DNA from: Nematostella vectensis
Lineage: Eukaryota > Cnidaria > Anthozoa > Actiniaria > Edwardsiidae
Assembly: GCF_932526225.1 (NCBI RefSeq)
Contig: NC_064038.1
Coordinates: 4,774,001 to 4,838,000, forward strand
Length of the DNA: 64,000 nt
Direction: 5' to 3'
The position numbers were made by a program, and so were the translations under genes. The notes beneath the pieces were generated by a model. The model searched no databases, was not told the origin of the DNA, and saw nothing but the letters and a program-made list of their open reading frames with translations. Positions 1-11,346 of the stretch are shown piece after piece. The first letter of the stretch is position 1. The number at the start of each line of letters is the position of its first letter.

Positions 1-1486
1 ACCACACTGCGGTTGCAGGTATGTATAGTTAGGTGTTATCCTTGAACCAGACTATCTTAAGTAAGATCTGGGGCTGATCTAGATTAAGGAATTCTACACG
101 GATCTTGATGCTTCTCTTGGGGGGAGGGGGAAATAACCCAAAACACATGCTGGGGAGTCCAACAACCACCTCCAAAAATCAAACCTTATCAACTCTCATC
201 AGCACTCAGATTTTGTTGTTAATAAAACCTTTTCCTGCCCATAGCCCCACCAATCACAGAGGAAACAACACAAAATTTGGAGGACATCATAAAACAAAGA
301 ATAAAAGATGAGGTAAGGCATATTCAGTATTGTCTTAACTCCTATGCCACTCTGCATGGCCCACCTGATACACTTTTCTAAATGATCTATCTTCTAGTTG
401 AACTCCCATTGAAAACTCTTAATTTATATGATGTGTGCAGTGTCATTAACTTCTCCGTTAAATGCAAAATGTTTTTCTCAAGGCATGGGATGATGTTGAA
501 CGCAAAGCCAAGCCAGTCTTGCAGCCGTACGAGTACAAGAAGAAAATGCCTCTTGATCAAGAGAAAAGCAAACTGAGCCTGAGTCAAATTTATGAGCAGG
601 AGTACTTAAAGCAGACGTCCGAACCTGTAAGTAAAGTACCTGGATACAGAATTATGACTTCATATGGGCATACCCAATGGCATACAGTTCTTTCCATTCA
701 TGGTCATAATTTTATTAACTCAGGAAAGTAAGAAGGCGGCCGAGGATGAAGAGAACCCTGCTCATGCTGAGATCAAGACCATGATGACAAAGTTATTTAC
801 CAAACTGGATGCTCTCTCAAATTTCCATTTCACACCCAAACCTGTAAGTTCCAATCTAGGTCTTTTATATCATTATCTTACTGATGACCTGTAACAACAA
901 CTGCCCAAAAGGGTGATAAACACTGACAGTTTCCTTACTTGATAACACTTTGTCACACAAATTGTGCACTATTGCATTTCTGATTTTCACTTTATTGTTC
1001 TTTTAGCTTAAGCCAGAGATCAAGATTGTGACCAACACCCCTGTTATTAACATGGAAGAGATTGCCCCTGTATCTACCAGTGATGCTATGCTTCTAGCAC
1101 CAGAGGAGACTCACGAGAAAAAGCCAGAACTGAAAGGAGATAATGAGAAGACAGATACTGACAAAAAGCGTGCAAGAAGAGCCAAGAAACTCAAACAGCG
1201 AACAAAAGCGAAAGACAAAGACAGGAAGAGAAAACTTGTGGACAAGATGAAGCCTGGACTTAGGAATAAGTATGCGAAGAAAGATGCACTGGATAGGCTA
1301 GAGAAAGAAAGCAAAAGCTCAAAGAGTGTATCACTGATGCGGGAGGATGGTGATAAGAAAAGTTTAAAGTCATCTACTGCTTTCTTTTCCAAACTACAAG
1401 ATGAAGTCAAACAACAAGTTAAAGCAAAAAAAGAGACTAAAGCAAGTAAGAAGAAGGTGGCCAGTACTTCTCATCTGAGGTTATGA
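1..1486 (+). CDS. MPHOSPH10: U3 snoRNP protein MPP10, C-terminal exons (partial at 5' end)
   Basis: This is the 3' part of the gene for MPP10, a component of the U3 snoRNP / small-subunit processome that acts in nucleolar 18S rRNA processing. Exons read from splice sites: 1-18 (incomplete), 245-312, 483-626, 724-843 and 1007-1486 with stop TGA. All phases join (18/245 in phase 1, the rest in phase 0). The product matches the family closely: [17 protein letters not shown], then [11 protein letters not shown], then [17 protein letters not shown], then [13 protein letters not shown], then a highly charged Lys/Arg tail containing [11 protein letters not shown]. The 5' part of the gene lies outside the window. 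The gene is convergent with SPAG8. Identity is very secure from ordered motif agreement; the exact 5' exon edge at 18 depends on joining a short segment. Confidence 0.93.
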
Positions 1487-2037
1487 TTCACACACTAGCA
1501 AAGCTGAATTTAATACAAAATGTCTATATTATCTGTATTTTATTTGTTCAATGCAACTTCTTGTAAGCTGTAAGGACCTCATTTGCACATTTATATCTGT
1601 CTAATTACAAACAGCTGTACAATGGTCATCAGCTATTCAGCTGCCATTTAGACTGATTTACTGTAATTCACAAGATGGCTAGTAGACATGCAAATAATTA
1701 AGAAAACTTCTTATTCTCCCACTCAACTGGCAGAGCTCACATAGGGACAACCCTGCCACTCTTACTTTAAACTCCTCACTGAGGGTTGCTTTTTACAGCT
1801 TTATAGTATGTGGGGAGTGAAAACAAGTGGCCATTTACTATGTATTTTTATAAATGAAAGATCACAAAAGATGATAGCAATGTCAAAAAGAAAAACATAC
1901 AAAGCTACATACATTAGACAGGAAACAGCAGTCACATGAAATTTGTTTAATATAAATGTAGATCCTTCGAACAAAATGCTATGTTATCCTTTGTACATGG
2001 TAATTTAAAATAAATTTAAAGTAACTCCTTTTTTGAC
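1487..2037. other. Convergent 3' intergenic region with crossing poly(A) signals
   Basis: This 551-bp stretch separates the stop codons of MPHOSPH10 (+) and SPAG8 (-). It has no coding potential. An AATAAA hexamer lies on the plus strand at 2009-2014, close to the SPAG8 stop, and an AATAAA on the minus strand (TTTATT, 1539-1544) lies close to the MPHOSPH10 stop. If both are used the two 3' UTRs overlap. The use of these signals is inference. Confidence 0.4.
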
Positions 2038-4076
2038 TCAGAATTTCCATTCCTCTCCTGGCTTTGGGGCGTCCCTGTACTCGTCTATAGGTGTGCTGAA
2101 TGCTGCATTCTTGCGAAATGGGGTGTCTTTTGTTTTCACTTGTGAAATACCCTGAAACACAGCATTTTATCAGAGAAGAATTAAAACAGAAATAAAAACT
2201 TTTTAATTCTTCAAAAAGCTATAAATTTGTTTAATTTTTTTTTCTTATTTCCAAATTTTTCTTAGAGAAGAAAACTCTCAGTTGCAAGCTCAAAGATAGA
2301 AGTTACAAAAAGGAAGTACATATCTTAGCCATGCCTACAGTAATGGTGTTTGATAACTTCCACTCGCAGAAAACGATTTCATTCTCTGTTATTGGAGTTT
2401 AAAGTCTGGCCTGATGGGTACCTCCTTTGCAAGGCCCCCCAAATGTAGATGTAGACCCCCAAATAGTGAAACGCTCGGCACAGTGGCAGCTTCTTGTTGT
2501 CTAGGTGGTCTTCCACAATATAAATGTTAAGAATAAAATAAAGCTTACATGAACTTCAGTTGACCGCTCCGACCAAAATGTCGCAGGTTGTTCTTTGCAC
2601 AAGTCGTGTGGCATGGTGGGTTCCTTCACAATCGGAGTAAATTCTATTGAGACAAGTGTTGCATAACATGAATAAAATGAAGGTTGTATATATATGATGA
2701 TAGTGTGACACATTTGCTTAAGCCTAAAATTTGCTTTACTAGTTTGTCAGTGTAAAGAGTTTCATGAAAATTGTAAGAACAGGTAGAAAATATTGCTGAC
2801 TTTACTGCCAATGATTTGCTATACTGACTTGTCAGTATAAAAAAATACATGTCAAAGAATCTGCACTACAGTACTTACCTGCTTATAAGAACCTAGAATT
2901 TAGTCCAACCTGTTAGACTAAAAATACTAATTTAACCACTGTTAAATTTGAAACGCTTTAGGCTAACCTGGGAAAACCAAGGTTCTCGTAAGTGGGAAAG
3001 TACTGTATGAGAACCTCTTTGAGGTGGTGGGTAGAGTGTGGCTAGGACTACCTCAAGCTTTCATTGCTTCACAAAACACTAACCTTTATTGAAGTCCTTG
3101 TGAGTTACAGATTTATATTCCACTTCAGGAGGGGGTGGGTTGAATTCTTGCTGAACTTCCTCGCTCACTTGTTTCATGAGCTCTTCTCTCATCATCTGTT
3201 CTCGGACTCCGATTGTCCGAATGCCAAGGGGCTCTGGGGATCTGTAAGAGTGTCGAACTGTGGTCAGCTTTTCTGGCTCAGCCTCAAAATCTGTTGTCAA
3301 GACACCCTAAAAAGTAATAGAAAATACCATGTTTGAGTATCATGTAGTATATATTTAGCAAATACATCTCTTTTTTACATGTGTATGTCCTCTTATAGAT
3401 GCACGGTTGCTTTCTTACATTACAATATAGTTTTGAGGAGCCCACGCACATGTCCTCTGATAATACATGGACCCTTGACCAATCACGGCATGTGATTGAC
3501 AAGTGTCAATGTATAAACTATTTAATACAATACTTTTGGTTGCCTACTTATTTAGCCAATCATCTTTTACTAGGAATCTCGTCCTAGAAGTGCTGAAGTG
3601 GCACCAATTAAAAAAAAAACATTAATAGTCAGGGGGGGGGGGGGGGGCATTTCGCATTTGGATATTGTCCAATGGCTGAGGTAGTGGGGTATTTTGTTTA
3701 AGGGGATTGTATTTATTTAAAAAAACACATTTATCCTTTGGTGCATCTCTTTGACAATTACAGTATTCTGATAAGTAAGTTAAAATAGATAAATGACATC
3801 TCACCCGATGACCAAATTTGTGGAGTTGTGGAATACTGACGGATGGGTCCTCAAACGGTGCAGATTGCCTCTGAAAAGGTAGACAGAATTATGATGATAT
3901 AGAACATAAGTAAAGAGAAATGCCAGTAAGTACTTAAGCTATAAGTAGACAACAAACTCTCTAAAACTCACAATCCATGTTGATCATATCAAAATACCTA
4001 CCTCTTCTACCCAATTATCCAGTAATGTTTTTCCTCCGTTATTGCTATGCCTTATAATACTAACTGTGTCCGACAT
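2038..4076 (-). CDS. SPAG8: SPAG8-like sperm/ciliary microtubule-associated protein
   Basis: Five exons on the minus strand: 4002-4076 (start ATG 4074-4076), 3805-3870, 3084-3306, 2549-2643 and 2038-2151 (stop 2038-2040). The total is 190 codons before the stop, and every junction has GT-AG and a consistent phase. Family signatures of SPAG8 are present in order: LLDNWVEE near residue 20, FGHRGVLTT at about 44, SVTHKDF at about 115, EQPATFWSERS at about 140 and KTKDTPFRKNAAFSTP near the C-terminus. Vertebrate SPAG8 has a long N-terminal extension that is absent here, so this is the conserved C-terminal core only. SPAG8 is known as a microtubule-associated protein of sperm and cilia; that role is transferred from the family. 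The gene is head to head with GNB5 and convergent with MPHOSPH10. Confidence 0.88.
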
Positions 4077-4311
4077 TTTCTTTTATAATTTCTTAAATAA
4101 CCCGCCGGAGCAAACAACAAATTCCGAAAAAAATACAGCGAACTGATTCTGATGAATGGTTCTGAAAAGTTGTATTGGAACCTAGTCCCTATTGCTATGC
4201 CAACCAGACGCGGTAAATAGTACATAAAGTCCCCGGATCTAGGTTATTTTGGATGCCCGTATGTGATTTAGCAATACCCGGATGTTCAAGATAAATATTG
4301 TAATTTTCAAG
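4077..4311. promoter_or_regulatory. Putative bidirectional promoter, SPAG8 / GNB5
   Basis: Only 235 bp separate the SPAG8 start codon (minus) from the GNB5 start codon (plus), so both core promoters and 5' UTRs must lie here or in unseen upstream non-coding exons. I see no clear TATA box at a standard distance. The call rests on geometry only. Confidence 0.5.
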
Positions 4312-7300
4312 ATGGCTGCTACTGAAAGCGAATCACCTCCCGTAGAAGACATCTCCTCCCTTGCTAAGGAAGCTGAACAACTCAAACTACGAATTGCAGA
4401 AGAGAAAAACAAATATCACGACCAAGAATGTAAGAGCATTGAAACTTTGTGATTATTTCGAAATTTGGGTGGAGAGTTTGAAAGAAGGGTTCGCAAATGA
4501 CAACGGGAGAATGATTTGTTGAAGTGGCAATTTGCATCCTAGCCTACTTTCGTAGCTTGGATAATAAATTTAATAAGCGCTAGACTCATTTCGCAGTAAA
4601 GCAAGTACAAATTCATGCCATTGTAAAAATCAGATTAGCTCTGGTTTGACGGAATGTCTCGGATGGGTTCCCTGTGCCATGCGGAAATACTACCGCACTG
4701 CACTTTTGACTGGAAAGAGAATTTCATTTATAATTTTACAAAGAAAGAAATTGTCGTGCCTCTTTTTGCATAATTAATTATCTATGTATATCGGACAAAG
4801 AAATAGCAGACGTTATAAAGGCATTTATGTGAGCAAAAGAGCTTTTAAGCTTTTAAAAAATTGAAAGTCAAATTTAGCTCAAACTAGAAGCGCAAGTAGT
4901 AAACATGGCTACACTCATTGACGACATGCTTGTCTAATAAAATTAAGCTATATCATGGTCAAATGAGAAGTGTTGCGTTGTATGGTTAAGGTTGCAGTCA
5001 ACCTTCACAACTTTGTGTCGTGCTGAAATAGATGTTTGCACCAGATTTTTTGTAATATCAGACAACTTTCATTTTCAGATAGGTAACTGTTTTGGCTGTG
5101 ACCATTTTTTAATCTGCCCTCTTAAGCTAGTAGCCACAAGATTCTCTATAGAATTAATATAGATGGATTACAGCATTTCTATTTCCTTAATCAAACAGTG
5201 AAAGATGTCTCCAGGAAGTTAGAGAGTTTACAAGGATGCCACATGAAGGTGCGGCGTATCCTTAAAGGCCATCAAGGCAAAGTGTTGAGTATGGACTGGT
5301 CTGGTGATTGCCGCCACCTTGTCAGTAGTTCACAGGTACAGTGTTGCATGAGAAATTTTTATTTTGGTTCTAGTAAAATGTGCTTTGTCCATATTTAATG
5401 ATTGCCCTCATTAACACCAAATACAAAGCGTGAAAACTGTTCTTTATGAGTACTAGGTGTTCTCAGGGTTGGGTTATATGATGTATTTTGTATTGTTGAC
5501 TGTGTGGGAGTCTACTACTGTTAGAAGCTGTTTTAATTCTGCCGTAATAATCATTGTGTTTTATGCCAGGATGGTAAAGTCATAGTCTGGGATGCCTTCA
5601 CTACTAACAAGGTTAGAGAATTGATTATCTGGTATACCTAGTAGTGTTCATGGTGTGAATATATAAGAAAAACTGTAGCTATGTTGATAACACATAAGCC
5701 AGGTGCGAACACACGGGTGAGCACTCATCCCCTTGGCTGGGAAAAATTAAGTCATTTTTCACTTAAGTGTTGTCAAATACTATCCTTTTTCCTTAGATAC
5801 CTATGATTGTGCCCCCCCAAGCAAATGTTTTCCAGATGGTGTGGTTCCTGTGGAATATTGAGCACAAAGGTCTTGAAGCCTTTTGTAATGATTATTTTTT
5901 AATGACTTTGTTATCTCTTTGCAGGAACATGCAATCTCTATGCCAACAACCTGGGTGATGTCTTGTGCATATTCCCCAACTGGGAACCTTGTAGCTTGTG
6001 GGTAAGAATTTCTGTCCTTTCATTAGTAAATTAAAATTTTTAAAATATATTGAACAAATTTTGATTTTCCACAGATAGGGCATTTATACACAAATCATTA
6101 AGAACAAAAAGCATCTTGATCTCCCTGGTTTTTAGAGATATACCTAGAACATGGTACAATACTCTATATATGTGTTTTATTGCTCCACTTGAAGTCCTGG
6201 ATCATAGATTTAATCATATTGCCTCCAATCTGCCTCGCTCCCACCCCTTCCCACCCCAATTGGGTGGATCCAGGGGTAGTGGATTTTACTAGAATTATCA
6301 AACGATACAGTAAATGTATTGCAAAATTTCATGGATAGGGGGAGGGGTCAACCCCTCTCTGTATCCCCCTTACAGTAAGCCCACCCCTGCTTTACAATGA
6401 TAAGACTTACTTACTCTGCATTGAAATGTCTGTTTATGTTTTAGGGGTCTAGATAACAAATGTTCAGTATTCAAGTTGAGTTATGAAGATGACCACAATG
6501 CCAGGAAACACACTGTTGCCATGCACACCAGCTACATGTCTTGCTGCGTCTTTGCTAACTCTGACCATCAGGTATTATAGAAAAATGGTCTCTTCCTAAA
6601 GCCCTTGTACATAGAACCATCATAATGGAGGTTGATTTTTTTGGAGTTCATGCATTAAAGCCGCATTGTCACCAGTTTACTTCCAGTTGATTATGTAACA
6701 ATCTTTGATGAATTTTAACGGAAAACGAGAAAAATATTGCAAAATATTGAAAGCAGTGTGTCTATTGGAAGTTTCTTTGAGGATGATATTGATAATTTAG
6801 AGTAGAGGGCCTGTTAAATATATTGGATTCTAATAGATTCTTTTGTCTTTTAACGGTTGAGGTTTCCACTGGAAGTAAAGTGGTGACAATGAGGCTTTAA
6901 TGCATGTCACCAGCTACTTGTTCTGGTAGTGTTTAGTAATGATAGTCAGATCAAAGGAGAGTTTCCAATGTCCTTGAAGAAAGGAAAACAGGCTTTCATG
7001 ATGTGTGTACCAGAAAAAAATCACCTTGCAGGGGCAGCGGAGCGGTCCTATAATTGAGGGGGCGAAAGTTGGGGGGGGGGGGGGGGGTATGAACCCAGGG
7101 GATAACCTAGGTTTTTATGCATGGGATTTTAAGCTGTTCAACAAATTTGTCTTTGGTTGCATATGTACCGCTTGAAACCCGTTGTTTAAAAAACGTTCAT
7201 ATATAAAGAAACATCCACTGAGAAAAGTTGGGGGCGCTGTCCCCCCCCCCCCCAATTTCAAGAGTGGTGGATGGCTCCCCCCTGCCCCTCCCCTTCCGCT

Positions 7301-10300
7301 GCCCCTGCCTTATAGGAACTTTGTCAGGTGGCAAAAACAACTAAAAGGTTTTTAAATTTGGTACCAATACCAAAGAGTTCTGTGATTTTTTTTTTTTCAA
7401 CCAGCAGTTTACTACATTCCAACTTAATATTCTTTGAAGAAATCATACGATGGTATGATTTCTTCAAAGAATATTTATTGGAACTGGGTCAGGATAATTC
7501 TATAAAGAAAGTATAATTAGCCAACTATTCCACTTACCACTCAGAGGGAATGGCTGTAGGTAGGGTGGGTACAAGCTGAAGGTCAAATGAAAATAACAAC
7601 TTTATGTTAATGCCATGTGATTGTTTCAGATCCTTACCGGCAGTGGTGATTCCACTTGTAGTCTGTGGGATGTCGAGTCCAGCCAGATGATACAGAGTTT
7701 CCATGGTCACACAGCAGACGTCATGAGGTGGGATGATTTCAAGGCAACTCAAAGTGACATACATAGTGTGTCTCAATAGTTAGGGCTATGAGAAGTGATG
7801 AGCACATCTTGAAGATTCCTTAAAAAACACTGTTGTCATTCTTTAAACCTACAACATAAATTTTCCACTTTTTCTTGCGCATTGTTTTAGACGTTGACTT
7901 TAATTATGATGACTAAGATGTTGATAACATTTGTGTGGCTGTTGTGATAATGGTTGTTCCTCTTTGCTTTTCAGTGTCGATTTATCACCCATTGAAGGAG
8001 GTCACATTTTCATCTCAGGGGTAAATGGCAGTTAACAGATTTTATGATGAAGCAATGAAAATTAAATACCACTTTGATACACTTGTGTGCAGTTTTAAAG
8101 CAGTTCTATTATTCCCTCGTTCTGTAACTTGAACATGTAGTTCTTTATACTGTAGTGGCTTCTGTAAGCTTTAAAGAGTGATAACACATTTTTTTGCCTA
8201 TAGGGCTGTGATAGAGCAGCGCTTATCTGGGACATCAGAACAGGGCGTATCGTCAACTCCTTCGCTTCCCATTCAGCAGATATTAATGGAGTCAAGTAAG
8301 TTGAATCGTTGGTCAGTTTTGTGGTAAAGTGGTAGAGACAATGTTGAAAAACAAAATAACGTCAAGTAAAAGTTCAGCATCTTTTTATTCTTTATTTTCT
8401 TATTCTTACCTTTTTTATTTCTACTTATTAATTTTTCCATCAACATTACATATTTCAGGTTTTTTCCTAGTGGCGATTCGTTTGGCACGGCTTGTGACGA
8501 TGGCAAAGTAGGTGCTTTTTTTTTTTATTCTTTTTTTTTTCAAACACGGTTGCCTGAGGCCCAGGAATCAAGATTAAACTAATCTAATATGCTATACACT
8601 GCATAAGATTCTCCTTTCTATCAAACCATTACCTGCACACAGGCATTTACTTCTGTTAGCCATGCCATTTCTTGTCGCTTGACAAAGCGAGAAAGTGGGA
8701 GTGGAAAAAATAACAGTTCAAGGCGACTTAAATGGCGATACATGTCGCCTTCATGTCTGCTAGTTCAGCCACCCAGAGAGACATGGTAGCGTGCGCCAAG
8801 AAATGTTTCTCGGATAGTTGAGAAACATTTTCGTGTCGCGCCCTACAAAATTTATCTCGCGCTACTACATGTTTTTGGTAGTGGCTTAAAGAAACATTTA
8901 AGAGACATGTTGCCTAGTTTAGCCAGGCCAAAGGAAAAAGAAAATAAGCATGGTTTGAAACTTTTTTTTAGATTTCCACTACGTGAGGTCACGCGCGCTA
9001 TTAGAGTGTTATATTATTTCGAGCAATTTGAATCACCATCGAGTTTGTGATGAGATAGACAGAAACTCACATTGTAATGAATCTGTCTCGCTTGTCTCAC
9101 ATACGAACTGAGATGAAGTGATTGCGAAACTTGAGTTTCCTGCTGCCATTTCGCTCATAAACTTACCCCTTTTCCTCATGTTTCGGGAGTGGATACTATC
9201 TCGAAATAGCGAACCAACCAGAGCACGCTCTCGTATGAGGTTCCTGTAAAGTGTTATACTGCTAAGAATACATAGATCCGAATGTTTTAGGCAAATGCGA
9301 TGCAAAAATCTGTAGCGAACTTAGTCTTCCCTCAACCACTGCGAAAACCAATCCGACGAAAAAAAAAACGGCTCACGTCTATTTCTTTTAGTATACAATG
9401 ACAAAAAAATGATTTTTACAAAAAAAAAAAACACCTTCTCAAGCAAGATGTGACTAAAATTCATTTCTTAAATTCGAGGTTATAATATTCAAAGGTTAGC
9501 GTTTTATTTTGTAGGTATGCACTTTTCCCATTTGTGAGGTTTTGTGGGCTGGTCGCCTAGAGATATCATTTTTTTATATCTATAAATAAATTTAAAAAAA
9601 AAACAAGTTAATGTAAAAAAAATAACTCTTTCCTATTTCATTGCCTGTGTAGTGCCGACTATTTGATCTCCGCGCGGACCATCAACTTGCAGAATATCAC
9701 AAGGATCATCTGATCTTTGGCGTCGCTTCGTTAGATTTCTCCGTCAGCGGTTGGTACACACTTTAGTTTGTAAAGTTAGTCCAATTCATATGTCACACTC
9801 CTGCGGTGCCGAATCCAATTGTTTGGATTGGCACATAAACAGTACAACGTCTGAATCAAGCGAGGCTGCACCAGTTGTGTTCCACTGCAAAATACACAAC
9901 AACGTTTTATTTTGTTCAAAAGAAACTCCGCATCAGGTCAAATTTTACTACTCACAACCTTATTATGTACGACGTCTGAATCAGCGTTCCCTGCTAGCAG
10001 AGGCCTCTTTTCTCTGTATTTCGTCGGGCTGGAGTTCGCGAAATACAGAAAAAAGAGGCCTCTGCTAGCAGGGAAGAATCAGCGTTGAACCCAATGTATT
10101 TGTGTCGATACAAATAGACAATTAGATTCGGCATGACAAGAGCGCGACGTGTGAATCGGGCCTTATTCAGTTATCACTTCTGAAGCTGTACTGGTCCCAG
10201 AGTCTCGCCTAGCCCCTAGTTGTTGACAAGCTAAGCCCAGTGCTGGGGTCATGTACAGTAGAAGCTATCAGAAGATTTCCCCTCATTGGATTGATTAATT

Positions 10301-11346
10301 TGATTGCACCACAGACAAAACAATGGGCAACAAAACAATAGAACGCGAATACAATAGGACAATGAGGTCATCCACAGCCAATCCTGTTAGGATTCTGCAA
10401 CTCTTTTGTGCTGAGATACCTGTGTTGGAGGCTCTAGGAACAACCGATACTCGTGAAAAAATGATTTTTAATATGCTATTGATCCCACACATTTTTCCCA
10501 CAGGACGTTTGTTATTTGCTGGATATCATGACTACACAATTAACGTATGGGACACACTGAAGGTAATCGTCAATTCACAAAATATCCCTCTTGTTTGTGG
10601 TTGTACTCTGTCTGCTGTTCTCTGCTGTCTGAATCCAAGGCAGTAAAAGTGAACATTAATGAAATGCTTTTTGTGTTGTTAATAGTGATTTGGATGGAAT
10701 CGGTTCATTTCGAATAAATCTGCCTACTTTCCAGGTCGAGCGTCTAGCCGTCTACTATGGACATGACAACCGCATAAGCTGCCTTAAGGTCTCTCCAGAT
10801 GGAACGGGTATTTGTACAGGAAGTTGGGATAACACACTCAGGGTAAGATAGACCTATCTCTCCCCAGATGGAACGGGTATTTGTAGAGTGCTTCGATAAC
10901 ACGCTCAGGGTAAGATAGACTTAAGTCTCCCCAGATGGAACTGGTATTTGTACAGAAAGCTGAGATAACACACTCAGGGTAAGATACACTTAAGTCTCCC
11001 GAGATGGAACGGGTATTTGTAGAGTGCTTCGATAACACGCTCAGGGTAAGATAGACTTAAGTCTCCCCAGATGGAACTGGTATTTGTACAGGAAGCTGAG
11101 ATAACACACTCAGGGTAAGATACACTTAAGTCTCCCAGATGGAACGGGTATTTGTACAGGAAGCTGGGATAACACAATTGGTGTTTGTGTGCTTCTAGTA
11201 CGATTGATCTGAAGTGCGTATTGCGCGAGATGCAAGTTTGTTTGGCCTTTAGGCGCTGCGTTCTTTCTTTAGAGTCACCTCAAGCCTAGAAGTTTAATGC
11301 TAACATACCCATGTATGTATTTTCTTTGTTTCAGATATGGGCATAG
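4312..11346 (+). CDS. GNB5: G protein subunit beta-5 (seven-bladed WD40 protein)
   Basis: Thirteen exons: 4312-4429, 5199-5335, 5570-5611, 5925-6001, 6445-6571, 7630-7727, 7975-8020, 8204-8295, 8459-8507, 9653-9749, 10504-10562, 10735-10842 and 11335-11346 (stop TAG). They sum to 1062 nt, giving 353 residues, the same length as the short human GNB5. All introns are GT-AG and all phases agree. The N-terminal helix ([27 protein letters not shown]) is followed by WD repeats with family-specific text such as [75 protein letters not shown] and [14 protein letters not shown]5 pairs with R7 RGS proteins (GGL domain) rather than ordinary gamma subunits; that is family knowledge. The introns hold two hairpins and an array derived from exon 12. 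Confidence 0.96.
7426..7475. repeat. Perfect 23-bp inverted repeat in GNB5 intron 5
   Basis: The arms 7426-7448 and 7453-7475 are exact reverse complements with a 4-base spacer (GATG). The core reads TTTGAAGAAATCATAC and its complement. In the transcript it would form a 23-bp stem in the intron between exons 5 and 6. No target-site duplication was recognised. Confidence 0.85.
9808..10134. repeat. MITE-like element with internal 36-bp hairpin, GNB5 intron 10
   Basis: The ends read GTGCCGAATCCAATTGT and, inverted, ACAATTAGATTCGGCAT, an imperfect terminal inverted repeat. Inside, arms 9988-10023 and 10039-10074 form a 36-bp stem with one mismatch and a 15-base loop. An 11-base string starting GAATCAGCG occurs on both sides of the hairpin. 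No coding capacity is evident. The outer boundaries are tentative; the hairpin is certain. Confidence 0.55.
10794..11178 (+). repeat. Tandem array made of GNB5 exon-12 end plus its 5' splice site
   Basis: Six units of about 64-69 bp. The first is the real end of exon 12 (CCAGATGGAACGGGTATTTG ... CTCAG|GGTAAGATA). Five more follow head to tail in intron 12, the last lacking the donor end. Four intronic copies retain the CTCAGGGTAAGATA donor string, so five near-identical donor sites lie in series at roughly 10843, 10908, 10977, 11045 and 11114. Units alternate between two variants (one with GAGTGCTTCGATAACACG), which implies duplication of a two-unit block. Confidence 0.9.

Noticed and set aside
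1111-1410. Ser/Leu/Phe-rich minus-strand frame
   Set aside because: Antisense shadow of the Lys-rich MPHOSPH10 tail.
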